A program made the translations under genes and the position numbers. This document shows, piece after piece, positions 33,698 to 41,842 of a stretch of 60,361 nucleotides of DNA. The DNA is from CAYSPO01 sp964432945 (GTDB lineage Bacteria > Bacillota > Clostridia > Tissierellales > Peptoniphilaceae): the NCBI GenBank assembly GCA_964432945.1, contig CAYSPO010000003.1:1-60361 (forward strand), given 5' to 3'. Numbering within the stretch: position 1 is the first letter of the stretch; every line of letters starts with the position of its first letter. The notes below the pieces were generated by a model, which was not told the origin of the DNA, did no database searches, and worked only from the letters and a program-made list of their open reading frames with translations.

Positions 33698-34537
33698 CTA
33701 AACCCTTGAATAAGCAAGTACATAACAATTCGGACCTATATGGCTGGCGATAACAGGAGTAACTGTGCAATCGCTTATTTCAGCATTAGGTAATTTATTC
33801 TTTACTAGCTCAATGAGTTCTTCCTTAATTTCTTTATTATAAATTTCTCCAACTGCAACTTTTTTAGCATCTTTAGGTAACAACTCAACAATCCTCATAA
33901 TAGTTCTCTTATTACCTCTAGATATTTCTTTTAAGCTCAGTTTTCCTTTTTTATCTGTATTCATCTCAATTATAGGCTTTAAATTTAAAAAATCGCCTAT
34001 CTTACTTAAAGATTTGGGGATTCTTCCTCCTCTTTGTAAATACTCTAAATTATTAGTTACAAAGAATCCACCATAATTTTTATTAATAATCTCTTTTTCA
34101 AGTATTGCTTTAATTTCTAAAACAGACTTATTCATATCTATTAACTCTATTGCTCTTTCAACAACAAATCTAATAGCATCCAAAGCTAAAAATGTATTAA
34201 CAATATGTAGATTCTCAAAATGCTCACCAATTAAACAAGCTGTATGGTAAGATCCACTTAAACCACTGGATAAAGGAAAAACTAAAATATCATCGTATTT
34301 ATCTAAAAATGATTTGCATACTTCTAAATATTCCCCTGGAGAAGGCTGACTAGTCTTAGGAAAATTTGATGATTTTTTAAGTCTACTATAATATTTTTCA
34401 TCGGTTTCATCTAATCCCTCTAAGCAAACCACTTCATCTAAGTCATAAGAAAATCTAACAACACCTATATCATTTTCAAGTATATATTTTTCAGATAGGC
34501 TAGAGCAACTATCTACAATAATTCCTATTTTTCTCAT
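33698..34537 (-). CDS. DegV family (fatty-acid-binding, FakB-like) protein
   Basis: A 279-residue protein of the DegV family. Characteristic motifs are IIVDSCSSLSEKY (about residues 6-18), TSQPSPGEYLEV (about 80-91), FPLSSGLSGSYHTA (about 105-118) and YLQRGGRIPKS (about 164-174). Such proteins bind a fatty acid and hand it to fatty-acid kinase FakA for phosphorylation. No fakA is in the window. It is the first gene of the operon with the pseudouridine synthase and two membrane proteins. AGAGGTG lies before the ATG. Confidence 0.92.
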   Translation of the reverse strand: MRKIGIIVDSCSSLSEKYILENDIGVVRFSYDLDEVVCLEGLDETDEKYYSRLKKSSNFPKTSQPSPGEYLEVCKSFLDKYDDILVFPLSSGLSGSYHTACLIGEHFENLHIVNTFLALDAIRFVVERAIELIDMNKSVLEIKAILEKEIINKNYGGFFVTNNLEYLQRGGRIPKSLSKIGDFLNLKPIIEMNTDKKGKLSLKEISRGNKRTIMRIVELLPKDAKKVAVGEIYNKEIKEELIELVKNKLPNAEISDCTVTPVIASHIGPNCYVLAYSRV

Positions 34538-34660
34538 TTTTCACCTCTCTTTACTAATGCCTATATTATAACAAAACAAAAATCAATGAGCGAATTAAAA
34601 ACTAGATTCATTTAAAATTATTTTAATTTACTTAATATATTAAATATGTTATACTATACC

Positions 34661-34778
34661 TACAGAGTAGGAATTGATACGTTAAGTGCCTTGGGATGGG
34701 AAGTTGCCCGAGGACGAAAATAGAATTTTGCGATATCATTTCCGCATCCGCTGCTCCTTTGCAGCAAAAAAGGAGGAA
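34661..34778 (+). ncRNA. Tetrahydrofolate (THF) riboswitch controlling folT
   Basis: The conserved elements of the THF (folT) riboswitch are present: AGAGTAG (34663-34669), ACGTTAAGTGCC (34679-34690), GGGAAGTTGCCCGAGGACGAAA-like core around 34698-34720, and GCATCCGCTG near the 3' end (34744-34753). Downstream, CTCCTTT (34754-34760) can pair with AAAGGAG (34769-34775) and hide the folT ribosome binding site; an alternative GCTGC/GCAGC hairpin (34750-34765) would free it. If P1 uses the CTG, THF binding favours the hidden state. This indicates translational OFF control, matching known THF riboswitches. Confidence 0.88.
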
Positions 34779-34781
34779 AAA

Positions 34782-35288
34782 ATGAATAAAATTGATACAA
34801 AAAAATTAGTATCTATTAGTATACTAATTGCGATTAATGTAATTTTAACTAGACACTTAAGTATTCAAACAGAACTTTTGAGAATTAGCTTTAACTTTAT
34901 CCCAATAGCCTTAACTTCTGCCCTATATGGACCAAGGCTTGGTGGTATAGCAAGTGTAATAGCTGACACAATAGGAATGATTCTATTTCCATTTGGAAAC
35001 TTTTTCTTCGGCTTTACCCTTAGTGCTTTCTTAATAGGTTATATATTTGGCTTATTCTTCTATGAAAAAGAAATAACTATAAAAAGAATAGTTTTAGCTT
35101 CTCTAGTTGTTGCAGTTGGAGTTGGTCTAGGCCTTAATACCTTATGGGTATCTATACTTTCAGGTACAGGATATCTTGCACTTTTAAAGATTAGAGGAAT
35201 TCAAGCTATAATTACCCTAGTTTTATATATTGTTGTATTAAATATGACATTAAATAGATTAGTTAAAGTTTCAAAAGCTTATGCTTAA
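34782..35288 (+). CDS. folT: ECF transporter folate-binding S component
   Basis: A 168-residue membrane protein with about six helices, the substrate-binding subunit of an energy-coupling factor transporter. Sequence features are RISFNFIPIALTSALYGP (helix 2, typical of S components) and GIASVIADTIGMILFPFG. The THF riboswitch in front identifies folate as the likely substrate. The ATG at 34782 lies behind AAGGAGG; longer in-frame starts would fall inside the riboswitch and are rejected. The ECF module (EcfA, EcfA', EcfT) is not in the window. Confidence 0.92.
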   Translation: MNKIDTKKLVSISILIAINVILTRHLSIQTELLRISFNFIPIALTSALYGPRLGGIASVIADTIGMILFPFGNFFFGFTLSAFLIGYIFGLFFYEKEITIKRIVLASLVVAVGVGLGLNTLWVSILSGTGYLALLKIRGIQAIITLVLYIVVLNMTLNRLVKVSKAYA

Positions 35289-35294
35289 TATCAA

Positions 35295-35325
35295 AAAACT
35301 CCAGTAAAAACTGGAGTTTTCTTTA
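35295..35325. terminator. Terminator after folT (also found in copy at 37.6 kb)
   Basis: Stem AAAACTCCAGT (35295-35305) with ACTGGAGTTTT (35310-35320). The near-identical hairpin at 37586-37615 precedes a related gene copy, so this segment seems duplicated. Confidence 0.85.
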
Positions 35326-35339
35326 ATTTAATCTATTTT

Positions 35340-35474
35340 CTAATTAGATATAGTATTCTTAGTTAAAGAACAAATCTTAAATAATTCTTTATATCTAGAT
35401 TCTCTATTTAACTTTTCCTTATATTTCTCATAAAAAGACTTACTTGTATTAAAAGTTAAAATTAAGCTTATCAT
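35340..35474 (-). pseudogene. Remnant of an SdpI-like gene (C-terminal part only)
   Basis: A 44-codon frame whose product matches the C-terminal end of the intact SdpI-like protein at 37.6 kb: KSFYEKYKEKLNRESRYKEL here against KEFDEKYKEKLKSESRYKEL there. By eye about 80 percent of the DNA aligns over roughly 80 bases, and stops cut off all upstream parts. The last residues also diverge. It sits directly behind a copy of the same terminator hairpin. It is a decayed duplicate rather than a working gene. Confidence 0.75.
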
Positions 35475-35846
35475 CCATTAAATTTAGCTTATATTTTATA
35501 TGTAGTAGGAATTTTTGTTCATAAAACTCTCTGATAATAAGTGTGTAAAATTTAAATTTATCTTATTATCAAATTCATCTTTTTTATAAGCTCTTATTAA
35601 ATCATCATCTAATAGCTTTTTTATTTACATATTAGCCTTTCTTTTAGGCTTTTGTTTTCTATACCAAGCTGCAAACTCTTATATTGCCATATGCACTGTC
35701 TATTTTTTCATTAAGTTTTCTTTGCCTCAACAGTATTTAACTATCCAAAATAAATTCTCAAGACATAAGGTCTATCTGTAAGAATATCTTTATATAAACA
35801 GATAAATATAACTTACAAATAGGTAGAGTTGCTATTTAAAAATATA
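35475..35846. other. Non-coding/decayed sequence
   Basis: No intact gene is visible. On the minus strand a frame of about 45 codons ending at 35496 (containing LLDDDLIRAYKKDEFDNK) and short broken frames upstream look like degraded coding sequence of unknown origin. Confidence 0.5.
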
Positions 35847-35890
35847 GAAAATCCCCTAGGCTTTTCTCAGCTATTTAGGGGATTTTGTTT
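35847..35890 (-). terminator. Terminator of the SDR gene
   Basis: AAAATCCCCTA pairs with TAGGGGATTTT (around 35849-35886) with a 16-18 nt loop; A/T-rich flanks give a U tract on the minus strand. It is 11 nt past the SDR stop. Confidence 0.75.
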
Positions 35891-35900
35891 TATAATAAAT

Positions 35901-36800
35901 TTAACTTCCAAGAAATTGTCCTCCATCAATATGGATTGTTTGCCCTGTAATATATGAACTTCCTCTCGCCCACGCTAACATTATATAAGCTTCTACTAGT
36001 TCGATGGGTTGGCCGGCTCTTTGTAAGAGAGTATTTTTCCCAAATTCTTCTACATGATCAGATTCAAAGGTTGATGGAATAAGAGGAGTCCAAATTGGTC
36101 CAGGTGCAATTTGATTTACTCTAATTTTTTTTGAGCTTAAATTTTGTGCTAAGGATCGAGTAAATGCTGTAATGGCTCCTTTCGTCGAAGCATAGTCTAA
36201 AAGTATTTCATTCCCTTCATAGGCTGTAACAGATGCTGTGTTAATTATTGAAGAATATTCTTTTAGGTGTGGAAGAACAGCTTGTGTCATAAAAAACATT
36301 GAATAAATATTACTTCTAAATGTTCTTTCTAGTTGTTCTTCACTTATATCAAGAATACTTTTTTGAGGATGCTGTTCACCAGCGTTATTTACTAAAATAT
36401 CAATTTTTCCAAATTTTTCCTTAGTTATATTAGCAACTTCTTCACAAAAGCTTTTATTACCTAAGTCTCCAGCAATAAGTGTAGCTTCTGAACCTATTTT
36501 TTCTATTTCTTTAATAGTATTCTTTGCATCTTCACTTTCTTCTAAATAAACTATAACAACTTTAGCTCCTTCTTTCGCATATGCAATAGATACAGCCCTA
36601 CCAATTCCACTATCACCACCTGTTATAATCGCAACTTTATCTTTTAGTCTATCTGCACCTTGAAAGTCATCTACTGTTACAGGTGCTATCTTCATGTCTT
36701 CTTCAATTCCAGGTCTCGTTGGCAGTTGTTCACCATCTATTTTTTCACTAGTTTTTTCTACTAAATCAATATATTTCTTTTCCTCATACAAGTATTTCAT
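35901..36800 (-). CDS. SDR-family oxidoreductase (YhdF/YdaD general-stress type)
   Basis: A 299-residue short-chain dehydrogenase. The coenzyme motif TGGDSGIGRAV (about residues 60-70), NNAG (about 138-141) and the catalytic Ser-Tyr-Lys set INTASVTAYEG and DYASTKGA are intact. The N-terminal extension of about 50 residues before the Rossmann fold is typical of the Bacillus general-stress SDRs. It likely reduces a carbonyl compound or sugar using NAD(P)H. Its start overlaps the stop of the DUF2188 gene (TAATG), and both lie behind a SigB-like promoter. Confidence 0.9.
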   Translation of the reverse strand: MKYLYEEKKYIDLVEKTSEKIDGEQLPTRPGIEEDMKIAPVTVDDFQGADRLKDKVAIITGGDSGIGRAVSIAYAKEGAKVVIVYLEESEDAKNTIKEIEKIGSEATLIAGDLGNKSFCEEVANITKEKFGKIDILVNNAGEQHPQKSILDISEEQLERTFRSNIYSMFFMTQAVLPHLKEYSSIINTASVTAYEGNEILLDYASTKGAITAFTRSLAQNLSSKKIRVNQIAPGPIWTPLIPSTFESDHVEEFGKNTLLQRAGQPIELVEAYIMLAWARGSSYITGQTIHIDGGQFLGS

Positions 36801-37222
36801 TACTCTTCTCCTTTTTTATAAGATACCACTTTTCCTTCTCTGTGCTTAATTATTTCTTTTGCTCTTTTCTCGGCATCTTTTTTAGTTTCATGTAATGAAT
36901 CTGCTTTACTAGCTCCCCTAGAAATCACTTCCCACTTTTTCTCATTATCCCTATACCTAACTAGTACATCTGCATCTTGTAGTTTTTCAGCTTTGTTACT
37001 ATTTTCTTGGTGTTTGGTAACATCTTTCTTTTTCAACTTACTTTTTTCACTTGCACTTGCATCATTTGCCCACTCTTTTGCTTTAGAAATAGCTATAGGA
37101 ATGGCTTTTTCTTCTTTATAACCATCTGTCATCATAGCATTTCCGATATCAATTGCTTTTAACCTAACTGCTTCATCCAAATTCTTCATTGAATCTGGAT
37201 AATCTTTCTTCGTCCAAACCAT
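36800..37222 (-). CDS. DUF2188-domain stress protein, 140 aa
   Basis: A soluble, Lys-rich protein in two parts. Residues 1-55 (KDYPDSMKNLDEAVRLKAID, then KAIPIAISKAKEWA) match a small N-terminal module found in Bacillus and Clostridia stress proteins. Residues 85-140 (VRYRDNEKKWEVISRGASKA, then DAEKRAKEIIKHR) match DUF2188, whose function is unknown. AAGGAGG precedes the ATG. It is the first gene of a two-gene operon with the SDR enzyme; a stress role is inferred from family context and promoter. Confidence 0.8.
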   Translation of the reverse strand: MVWTKKDYPDSMKNLDEAVRLKAIDIGNAMMTDGYKEEKAIPIAISKAKEWANDASASEKSKLKKKDVTKHQENSNKAEKLQDADVLVRYRDNEKKWEVISRGASKADSLHETKKDAEKRAKEIIKHREGKVVSYKKGEE

Positions 37223-37260
37223 AATTGACCTCCTTATTGTAGATTGGTTATATTTACCCT

Positions 37261-37284
37261 ATACCCTTTATGAAAAAGTTAAAC
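37261..37284 (-). promoter_or_regulatory. Candidate SigB-type stress promoter
   Basis: On the minus strand GTTTAA (37284-37279), 12 nt, GGGTAT (37266-37261), matching the Bacillus SigB consensus at all twelve positions, about 38 nt before the DUF2188 start. Sigma-A type hexamers are not obvious there. The downstream genes resemble known SigB regulon members. Confidence 0.65.
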
Positions 37285-37585
37285 AGAACTAATTAAAATA
37301 GAAGCTTGGGGATTGAGTCCATAAGCTAGAATTATAAATATTAAAACTGCCTCTGCCCTTTTCCCCTATCCTTCTCTGTCTTCACCAGCCTGCTTATGAA
37401 CTCCTTCTCTTTAATAGATGGAATTGAGAAAATATTGCCCTGAATTTTCTCTCCTATCAATATTGGGGAACTGGAAACAACTAAATGTATTTTAATAATT
37501 TTTCTTAATATTTGTATTTTACTTAATAAAACATAAGACAGAATATTAGCCTTTATCTTTTTATCTATTTGATTATTTAACAATA
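37285..37585. other. Stretch without a supported gene
   Basis: An 80-codon frame (37341-37583, minus) begins within the adjacent terminator at a TTG and has no ribosome binding site. I see no RNA motif or repeat here. Confidence 0.5.
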
Positions 37586-37618
37586 AAAAAACTCCAGCGA
37601 AAACTGGAGTTTTTTCTT
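37586..37618 (-). terminator. Terminator of the SdpI-like gene
   Basis: AAAAAACTCCAG (37586-37597) with CTGGAGTTTTTT (37604-37615), loop CGAAAA. It is a near copy of the hairpin after folT. Confidence 0.85.
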
Positions 37619-37630
37619 CTTATTTTTAAC

Positions 37631-38032
37631 CTATATATTTTCTTTCTTTTTCAGTTCAGGATACAGCTTAAACAATTCCTTATATCTAGATTCACTCTTT
37701 AACTTTTCCTTGTATTTCTCATCAAATTCCTTACTTGCCTTAAAAGTCATAGCATTTATGATAATAAAAGGAATTAACTGAATTAGGATAACAGGTATTT
37801 TTTTATCAGCCAAATCTATATAATTACTCACAATAAAAGTGATGATTAAAGTTACAATTCCAGCTACTAAAAACCCTTTTGATAAATAATCGTGAGTAAA
37901 CTGCCAATGCTCATCAGTTCTCATACTGTGAACAGTTCTAATCCCTTGATATTTATTTACTGAAGTTTTTGATCTTATTTTATTTGCTAAAAACATTACT
38001 AAATAATATATTCCCAAAACATAATGATACAT
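37631..38032 (-). CDS. SdpI-family membrane protein, 133 aa
   Basis: A small membrane protein with about three helices. The segment YQGIRTVHSMRTDEHWQFTH (residues about 29-48) is the SdpI-family signature (YKGYRTxxSMKSxExWxxA). SdpI in Bacillus is an immunity and signalling protein against the SdpC toxin; most family members have unknown roles. The C-terminal tail is charged and cytoplasmic. No sdpC-like toxin gene is nearby. AGGAG lies before the ATG. A decayed paralogue lies at 35.3 kb. Confidence 0.8.
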   Translation of the reverse strand: MYHYVLGIYYLVMFLANKIRSKTSVNKYQGIRTVHSMRTDEHWQFTHDYLSKGFLVAGIVTLIITFIVSNYIDLADKKIPVILIQLIPFIIINAMTFKASKEFDEKYKEKLKSESRYKELFKLYPELKKKENI

Positions 38033-38071
38033 ATCTTCACTCCTTCTTTATAAAAAGAATTATATCAAAAG

Positions 38072-38106
38072 AAAGAGGCAAATGGTAAATTACCATTTGC
38101 CTCTTT
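38072..38106 (-). terminator. Terminator of hsp20
   Basis: Stem AGAGGCAAATGGTA/TACCATTTGCCTCT with a 3-nt loop, followed by a T-rich run on the minus strand. Confidence 0.8.
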
Positions 38107-38125
38107 AATATTTAATTTTTTAAAA

Positions 38126-38569
38126 TTACTTTATTTCAATTTTCTTAACTTGATTTTCTCTAACTAACTTAGGAACTTCAATAGTTAAAATTCCATCATC
38201 CAATTCTGCTTTTAACTTTTCTTCATTCATATCTTTAAAAGTCATAGATCTAGACATACTAGAAGTCCTTCTTTCCCTATGAATGTAGTTTGTTTTTTCA
38301 TCTGAATTGTCAATTTCTTCTTCTTTATTAGCCGAGATAGTTAATCTACCTTTTTCTACTTCTACATCAATTTCATCTTTATCAAAGCCTGGTAGTTCAG
38401 CCTCGATTATATAAGCATCTTCTGTGTCTTTAATATCAATTTTAAAACTTGAGTTTTCTAAGGCTGTAAGCCTATCTCCTCCAAAGAAACTGTCAATCAT
38501 ATTATACATCTCGTTTAAATTATTGTTAAAAACCAAATCACTTCTTCTGTAAGGTTTCAAATTAACCAT
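38126..38569 (-). CDS. hsp20: Small heat-shock protein Hsp20 (alpha-crystallin domain)
   Basis: A 147-residue chaperone that holds unfolding proteins. The alpha-crystallin domain runs from about residue 40 (FKIDIKDTEDAYIIEAELPG) to residue 135, with the family motifs ELPGFDKDEIDVEVEKGRL and LDDGILTIEVPK. The C-terminal IXI-like motif is weak (VKKIEIK). The ATG at 38569 is placed behind AAGGAGATGAG; an upstream in-frame start is rejected. A CIRCE operator and a strong promoter lie upstream, so HrcA repression is expected. Confidence 0.94.
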   Translation of the reverse strand: MVNLKPYRRSDLVFNNNLNEMYNMIDSFFGGDRLTALENSSFKIDIKDTEDAYIIEAELPGFDKDEIDVEVEKGRLTISANKEEEIDNSDEKTNYIHRERRTSSMSRSMTFKDMNEEKLKAELDDGILTIEVPKLVRENQVKKIEIK

Positions 38570-38604
38570 AATCTCATCTCCTTTGATTGTTCTGTTCTTT
38601 ATCT

Positions 38605-38631
38605 TTAGCACTCTACTACCTCGACTGCTAA
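38605..38631 (-). promoter_or_regulatory. CIRCE operator (HrcA binding site) for hsp20
   Basis: TTAGCACTC (38605-38613), nine bases, GACTGCTAA (38623-38631), which matches the CIRCE consensus TTAGCACTC-N9-GAGTGCTAA with one mismatch in one arm. It lies just after the promoter -10 box, in the usual place. Confidence 0.9.
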
Positions 38632-38635
38632 CTAT

Positions 38636-38664
38636 AGTATAAAGGATAAGTCAGATAAAGTCAA
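38636..38664 (-). promoter_or_regulatory. hsp20 promoter
   Basis: On the minus strand TTGACT (38664-38659), 17 nt, TATACT (38641-38636). The CIRCE element begins 5 nt downstream of the -10 box, at the expected transcription start. Confidence 0.85.
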
Positions 38665-38703
38665 GTATTTTATTAAGGAGATATTTTAATAGTTAGTTTA
38701 ATT

Positions 38704-38739
38704 AAAAACCTGCAGAAAATAATTCTCCTACAAGTTTTT
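38704..38739 (-). terminator. Probable terminator of the defence operon
   Basis: AAAAACCTGCAG pairs with CTACAAGTTTTT with two mismatches; the minus strand then continues with GTTTTTAATT. It lies 44 nt beyond the res stop. Confidence 0.6.
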
Positions 38740-38782
38740 AAATTTCTAATTACATATCTAAACTCTTGCAATATTGGATCTT

Positions 38783-41700
38783 TTATGACTTAACTAAATT
38801 TAGTAAATTCTCGTAGCTATCTACAACATGGTACTTAACATTTTCCCCACTGATTTTATCAAAGTGTTCTTTTGCACAGTGGATTTTGGATTGTTCGATT
38901 TCCCTTAATTCCATAGAGCTCATAGATCCTTTTGTCTCTGCAACAAAATATATATGCTTCATTCTTCCTTCATAGAAAGCTATTGCCCAATCTGGATTAT
39001 ATTTACCTACTGGAGTAGAAATATTAAAGCCAGATGGTAACTTCACATAAACTGCTACATCTTCACTAATATCTAACTCACTAGCAAACTTTCTTTCATT
39101 ATCAGAATCATAAACCATGTAATCATACAAATGTTTATTTGTTTTAATCGCATTCGTTCCCAATTTTCCTTTAATTGTCGGTTCTGTGAATAAGCTCATA
39201 TCATACTTCTCATCTAGTACATCATATGTTATATGCTGGATTATAGCTGTTGCCTTCTCCTCATTTATTATTTTAGATGCTCTAATAATAAATTCTTCAG
39301 GATTATCTTTAAATTGATGGAAAGTAGAAGGCTTTATTTCTTTAAGTATTCTAACTGCTGTTTTACGGGTCAAGCCAGTTTCTTCAACTATTTTTCCTAC
39401 AAGGTCATACTTTATTGAAGATCTTACTATTGGCCTTTCAACCCCATAAATCTTTGAATCTTCCATGAGCATAGCACTTCCATCTCTCAAATCAGATTTA
39501 GATTTAATTTCGTCCATACTACCGCTTTCTACTCGGAAAAATATTTTCGGAACATTAAGCCTATTATCTAGTGCAAGCACTGACTTTTCTATTAACTCCT
39601 CTGAGTCAAAACTAACCTTATAATAAGATTTCCTATTTATCTTCTCCCACAAGGCCTTAAATTCTTTAGAATTCAGTTTTTCTTGATCAACATTCAATTC
39701 AATATTGTTACTTCTTGCATCTTCAGGCTTCATACTGTTTTCATCATAAATAGAGTCAATAATTTCTATTACACTCTCCCTTGAATCTTCAACCTCTTCT
39801 GCTAACTCTATAGAATTATTTTTCTTATCCTCATAGTACTTCTCTGTAAGTGTTCCTTCATTATCAATATAACCATTTCTAATCATAGCAAAATTAATTT
39901 TACCAGCCAGATCCCTATCAATAACCTGTTCATTTCCGGATTTATCTTTAATTATCCTATTGATAAATAAATCTTCATTTACCTTTCTAGGTCTATCATG
40001 TATGGTTTCTGATATTTCAGCCTGAAGTCCTTTGGCAAAACTATCATAGGATTCACTTGCTATTATTGTTAACTTATTTATATCATGCACTTCTGATCCT
40101 AAAACAGATACATCTTGCCTTTCGCCATTTTGGTTAACACACAGTCTTAGCCCCCTGCCTACTTCTTGCCTTTTTCTAACTTCGCTTCCACTCTGCTTAA
40201 GAGTACATATTTGAAAAACATTTGGATTATCCCAACCTTCCTTTAAGGCTGAATGTGAAAATATAAATCTTACAGGAGATTTCTTAGGGTCTCTATCTAG
40301 TAAGAGCTCTTTGTTTTTCATAATTAAATCATATGCATCTACATCATCACAGTACTTTTCACCTTTTCTACCCTTGAGCTTACTATCCTTTATCTTGCCC
40401 TTCTTATCTATTGAAAAATATCCAGCATGAGTGTTTTTTGCATCTATTTGGTTTAAATACTTTACATAATCATCTTCTTTAAATTTCATTTGAAGTTTTT
40501 CAAATATATCATTATATTCTTCCTCAAATATCTCTGCATAAACTCCATTATATGGAGTTCCAGAATCATCGTACTCCTTATACTTTGCAACCTCATCTAT
40601 AAAGAATAGTGATAAAACTTTTATCCCCTTGTAAAACAACTGCCTTTCTTTCTCTAAGTGTGAAAGAATGGTCTCTCTTATCTGAATTCTTCTTAGGGCA
40701 TCTTCATTTATATCTCCAACAACATCACCAGCGTAAAGCTTAATACCATTTAAGAACTCTACAGAATCATCCCTACCATCTATTGACTTTACGACATATC
40801 CTTCTTTATACTCTTCCATTTCATTAGAAAGACTATAAAGGTTATCTCCCTCTTCTAAATATCTGGTCTTTTTCCTAACTCCACTGGCAGCTTTATAGTC
40901 AAATTGAACTGAAGCCTTTGGGCTAGCTTTGGATAAATTTATGCCCTCAAGGTATAAAAAACTATCTGAAGCAGTATTACTATTTTGAGAAATTCCCTTT
41001 ACCTGTATCTTTTTCACTAATTTTTTATTATAGGCATCCATCGCATCTAACCTATAAATCATATTATATTTTTCTTTATGGGTAGCCGAATACCTTAATG
41101 TCATTAAAGGATTAAACTCTTTAAGTCCTTCTTTTGTTTTTTTCCCTTCTACTGACTGCGGCTCATCTATAATTAGTATTGGATTAGTTGCAGCCAATAT
41201 ATCTATAGGCCTCCTACTTCTGAATTCATCAAGCTTCATATAAATCCTTCTAGCGTCTTTTCCAGTTGCATTAAAGGCTTGGGAATTTATAATCATAACA
41301 TTTATATTGCTATCTGAAGCAAACCTATCTATTTCATTAAGCCTGCTAGAATCATATATAAAGAACCTTATTTTCTTCCCATATTCTTCTGCAAAATGAT
41401 CCTGGGTTATCTCCAGAGATTTATAAACCCCTTCTCTAATCGCTATGCTAGGCACTACAATAATATACTTACTCCACCCATAGTGCTTATACAGTTCATA
41501 CATAGTTTTAATATAAGTATATGTTTTACCAACACCCGTCTCCATCTCCACTGTTAAATTATATTTACCATCTAAAGTTTTTGAAGGCTCTATCCCATTT
41601 TCCCTTTGAATTTTATTAATATTCTCAAGAATAATTCCATCGCTTAAATCAGCTACTATTTTTTGATTTGACCAGCCAGTAAAGTTATCTACACCAATTT

Positions 41701-41830
41701 CAAATTGTTGATTACCATCACCATAATCCATTAGGTAATTTGGAGTAAGACGAGGCTGACCTTTAAAAACATCTACAATTGCCTTAGCTGCATCTGCTTG
41801 AAATTTTTGATGTTTAAATTTTAATTTCAA
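38783..41830 (-). CDS. res: Type III restriction enzyme, Res subunit (helicase-endonuclease)
   Basis: A 1015-residue superfamily 2 helicase with nuclease. Walker A METGVGKT (96-103), DEAD-like box ILIIDEPQSVEG, motif with YSATHKEKYN, motif VI QEVGRGLRLCVN, and the C-terminal PD-(D/E)xK nuclease PDWAIAFYEG...FVAETKG (PD at 946-947, E-x-K near 965-967) are all present. Together with Mod it would cut unmodified DNA with asymmetrical sites. The start is TTG at 41830 with AAAGGAG seven bases before. It is 12 nt behind mod. All catalytic parts look intact, so the gene seems functional. Confidence 0.95.
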   Translation of the reverse strand: MKLKFKHQKFQADAAKAIVDVFKGQPRLTPNYLMDYGDGNQQFEIGVDNFTGWSNQKIVADLSDGIILENINKIQRENGIEPSKTLDGKYNLTVEMETGVGKTYTYIKTMYELYKHYGWSKYIIVVPSIAIREGVYKSLEITQDHFAEEYGKKIRFFIYDSSRLNEIDRFASDSNINVMIINSQAFNATGKDARRIYMKLDEFRSRRPIDILAATNPILIIDEPQSVEGKKTKEGLKEFNPLMTLRYSATHKEKYNMIYRLDAMDAYNKKLVKKIQVKGISQNSNTASDSFLYLEGINLSKASPKASVQFDYKAASGVRKKTRYLEEGDNLYSLSNEMEEYKEGYVVKSIDGRDDSVEFLNGIKLYAGDVVGDINEDALRRIQIRETILSHLEKERQLFYKGIKVLSLFFIDEVAKYKEYDDSGTPYNGVYAEIFEEEYNDIFEKLQMKFKEDDYVKYLNQIDAKNTHAGYFSIDKKGKIKDSKLKGRKGEKYCDDVDAYDLIMKNKELLLDRDPKKSPVRFIFSHSALKEGWDNPNVFQICTLKQSGSEVRKRQEVGRGLRLCVNQNGERQDVSVLGSEVHDINKLTIIASESYDSFAKGLQAEISETIHDRPRKVNEDLFINRIIKDKSGNEQVIDRDLAGKINFAMIRNGYIDNEGTLTEKYYEDKKNNSIELAEEVEDSRESVIEIIDSIYDENSMKPEDARSNNIELNVDQEKLNSKEFKALWEKINRKSYYKVSFDSEELIEKSVLALDNRLNVPKIFFRVESGSMDEIKSKSDLRDGSAMLMEDSKIYGVERPIVRSSIKYDLVGKIVEETGLTRKTAVRILKEIKPSTFHQFKDNPEEFIIRASKIINEEKATAIIQHITYDVLDEKYDMSLFTEPTIKGKLGTNAIKTNKHLYDYMVYDSDNERKFASELDISEDVAVYVKLPSGFNISTPVGKYNPDWAIAFYEGRMKHIYFVAETKGSMSSMELREIEQSKIHCAKEHFDKISGENVKYHVVDSYENLLNLVKS

Positions 41831-41842
41831 TTTGATTCTCCT

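Noticed and set aside
34686..34781. Extended start for folT at 34686
   Set aside because: It would translate the THF riboswitch; the ATG at 34782 has a strong binding site and gives the normal S-component N terminus.
37341..37583. 80-codon minus-strand frame between DUF2188 and SdpI genes
   Set aside because: Begins in a terminator hairpin at TTG, lacks a ribosome binding site, and shows no recognisable motif.
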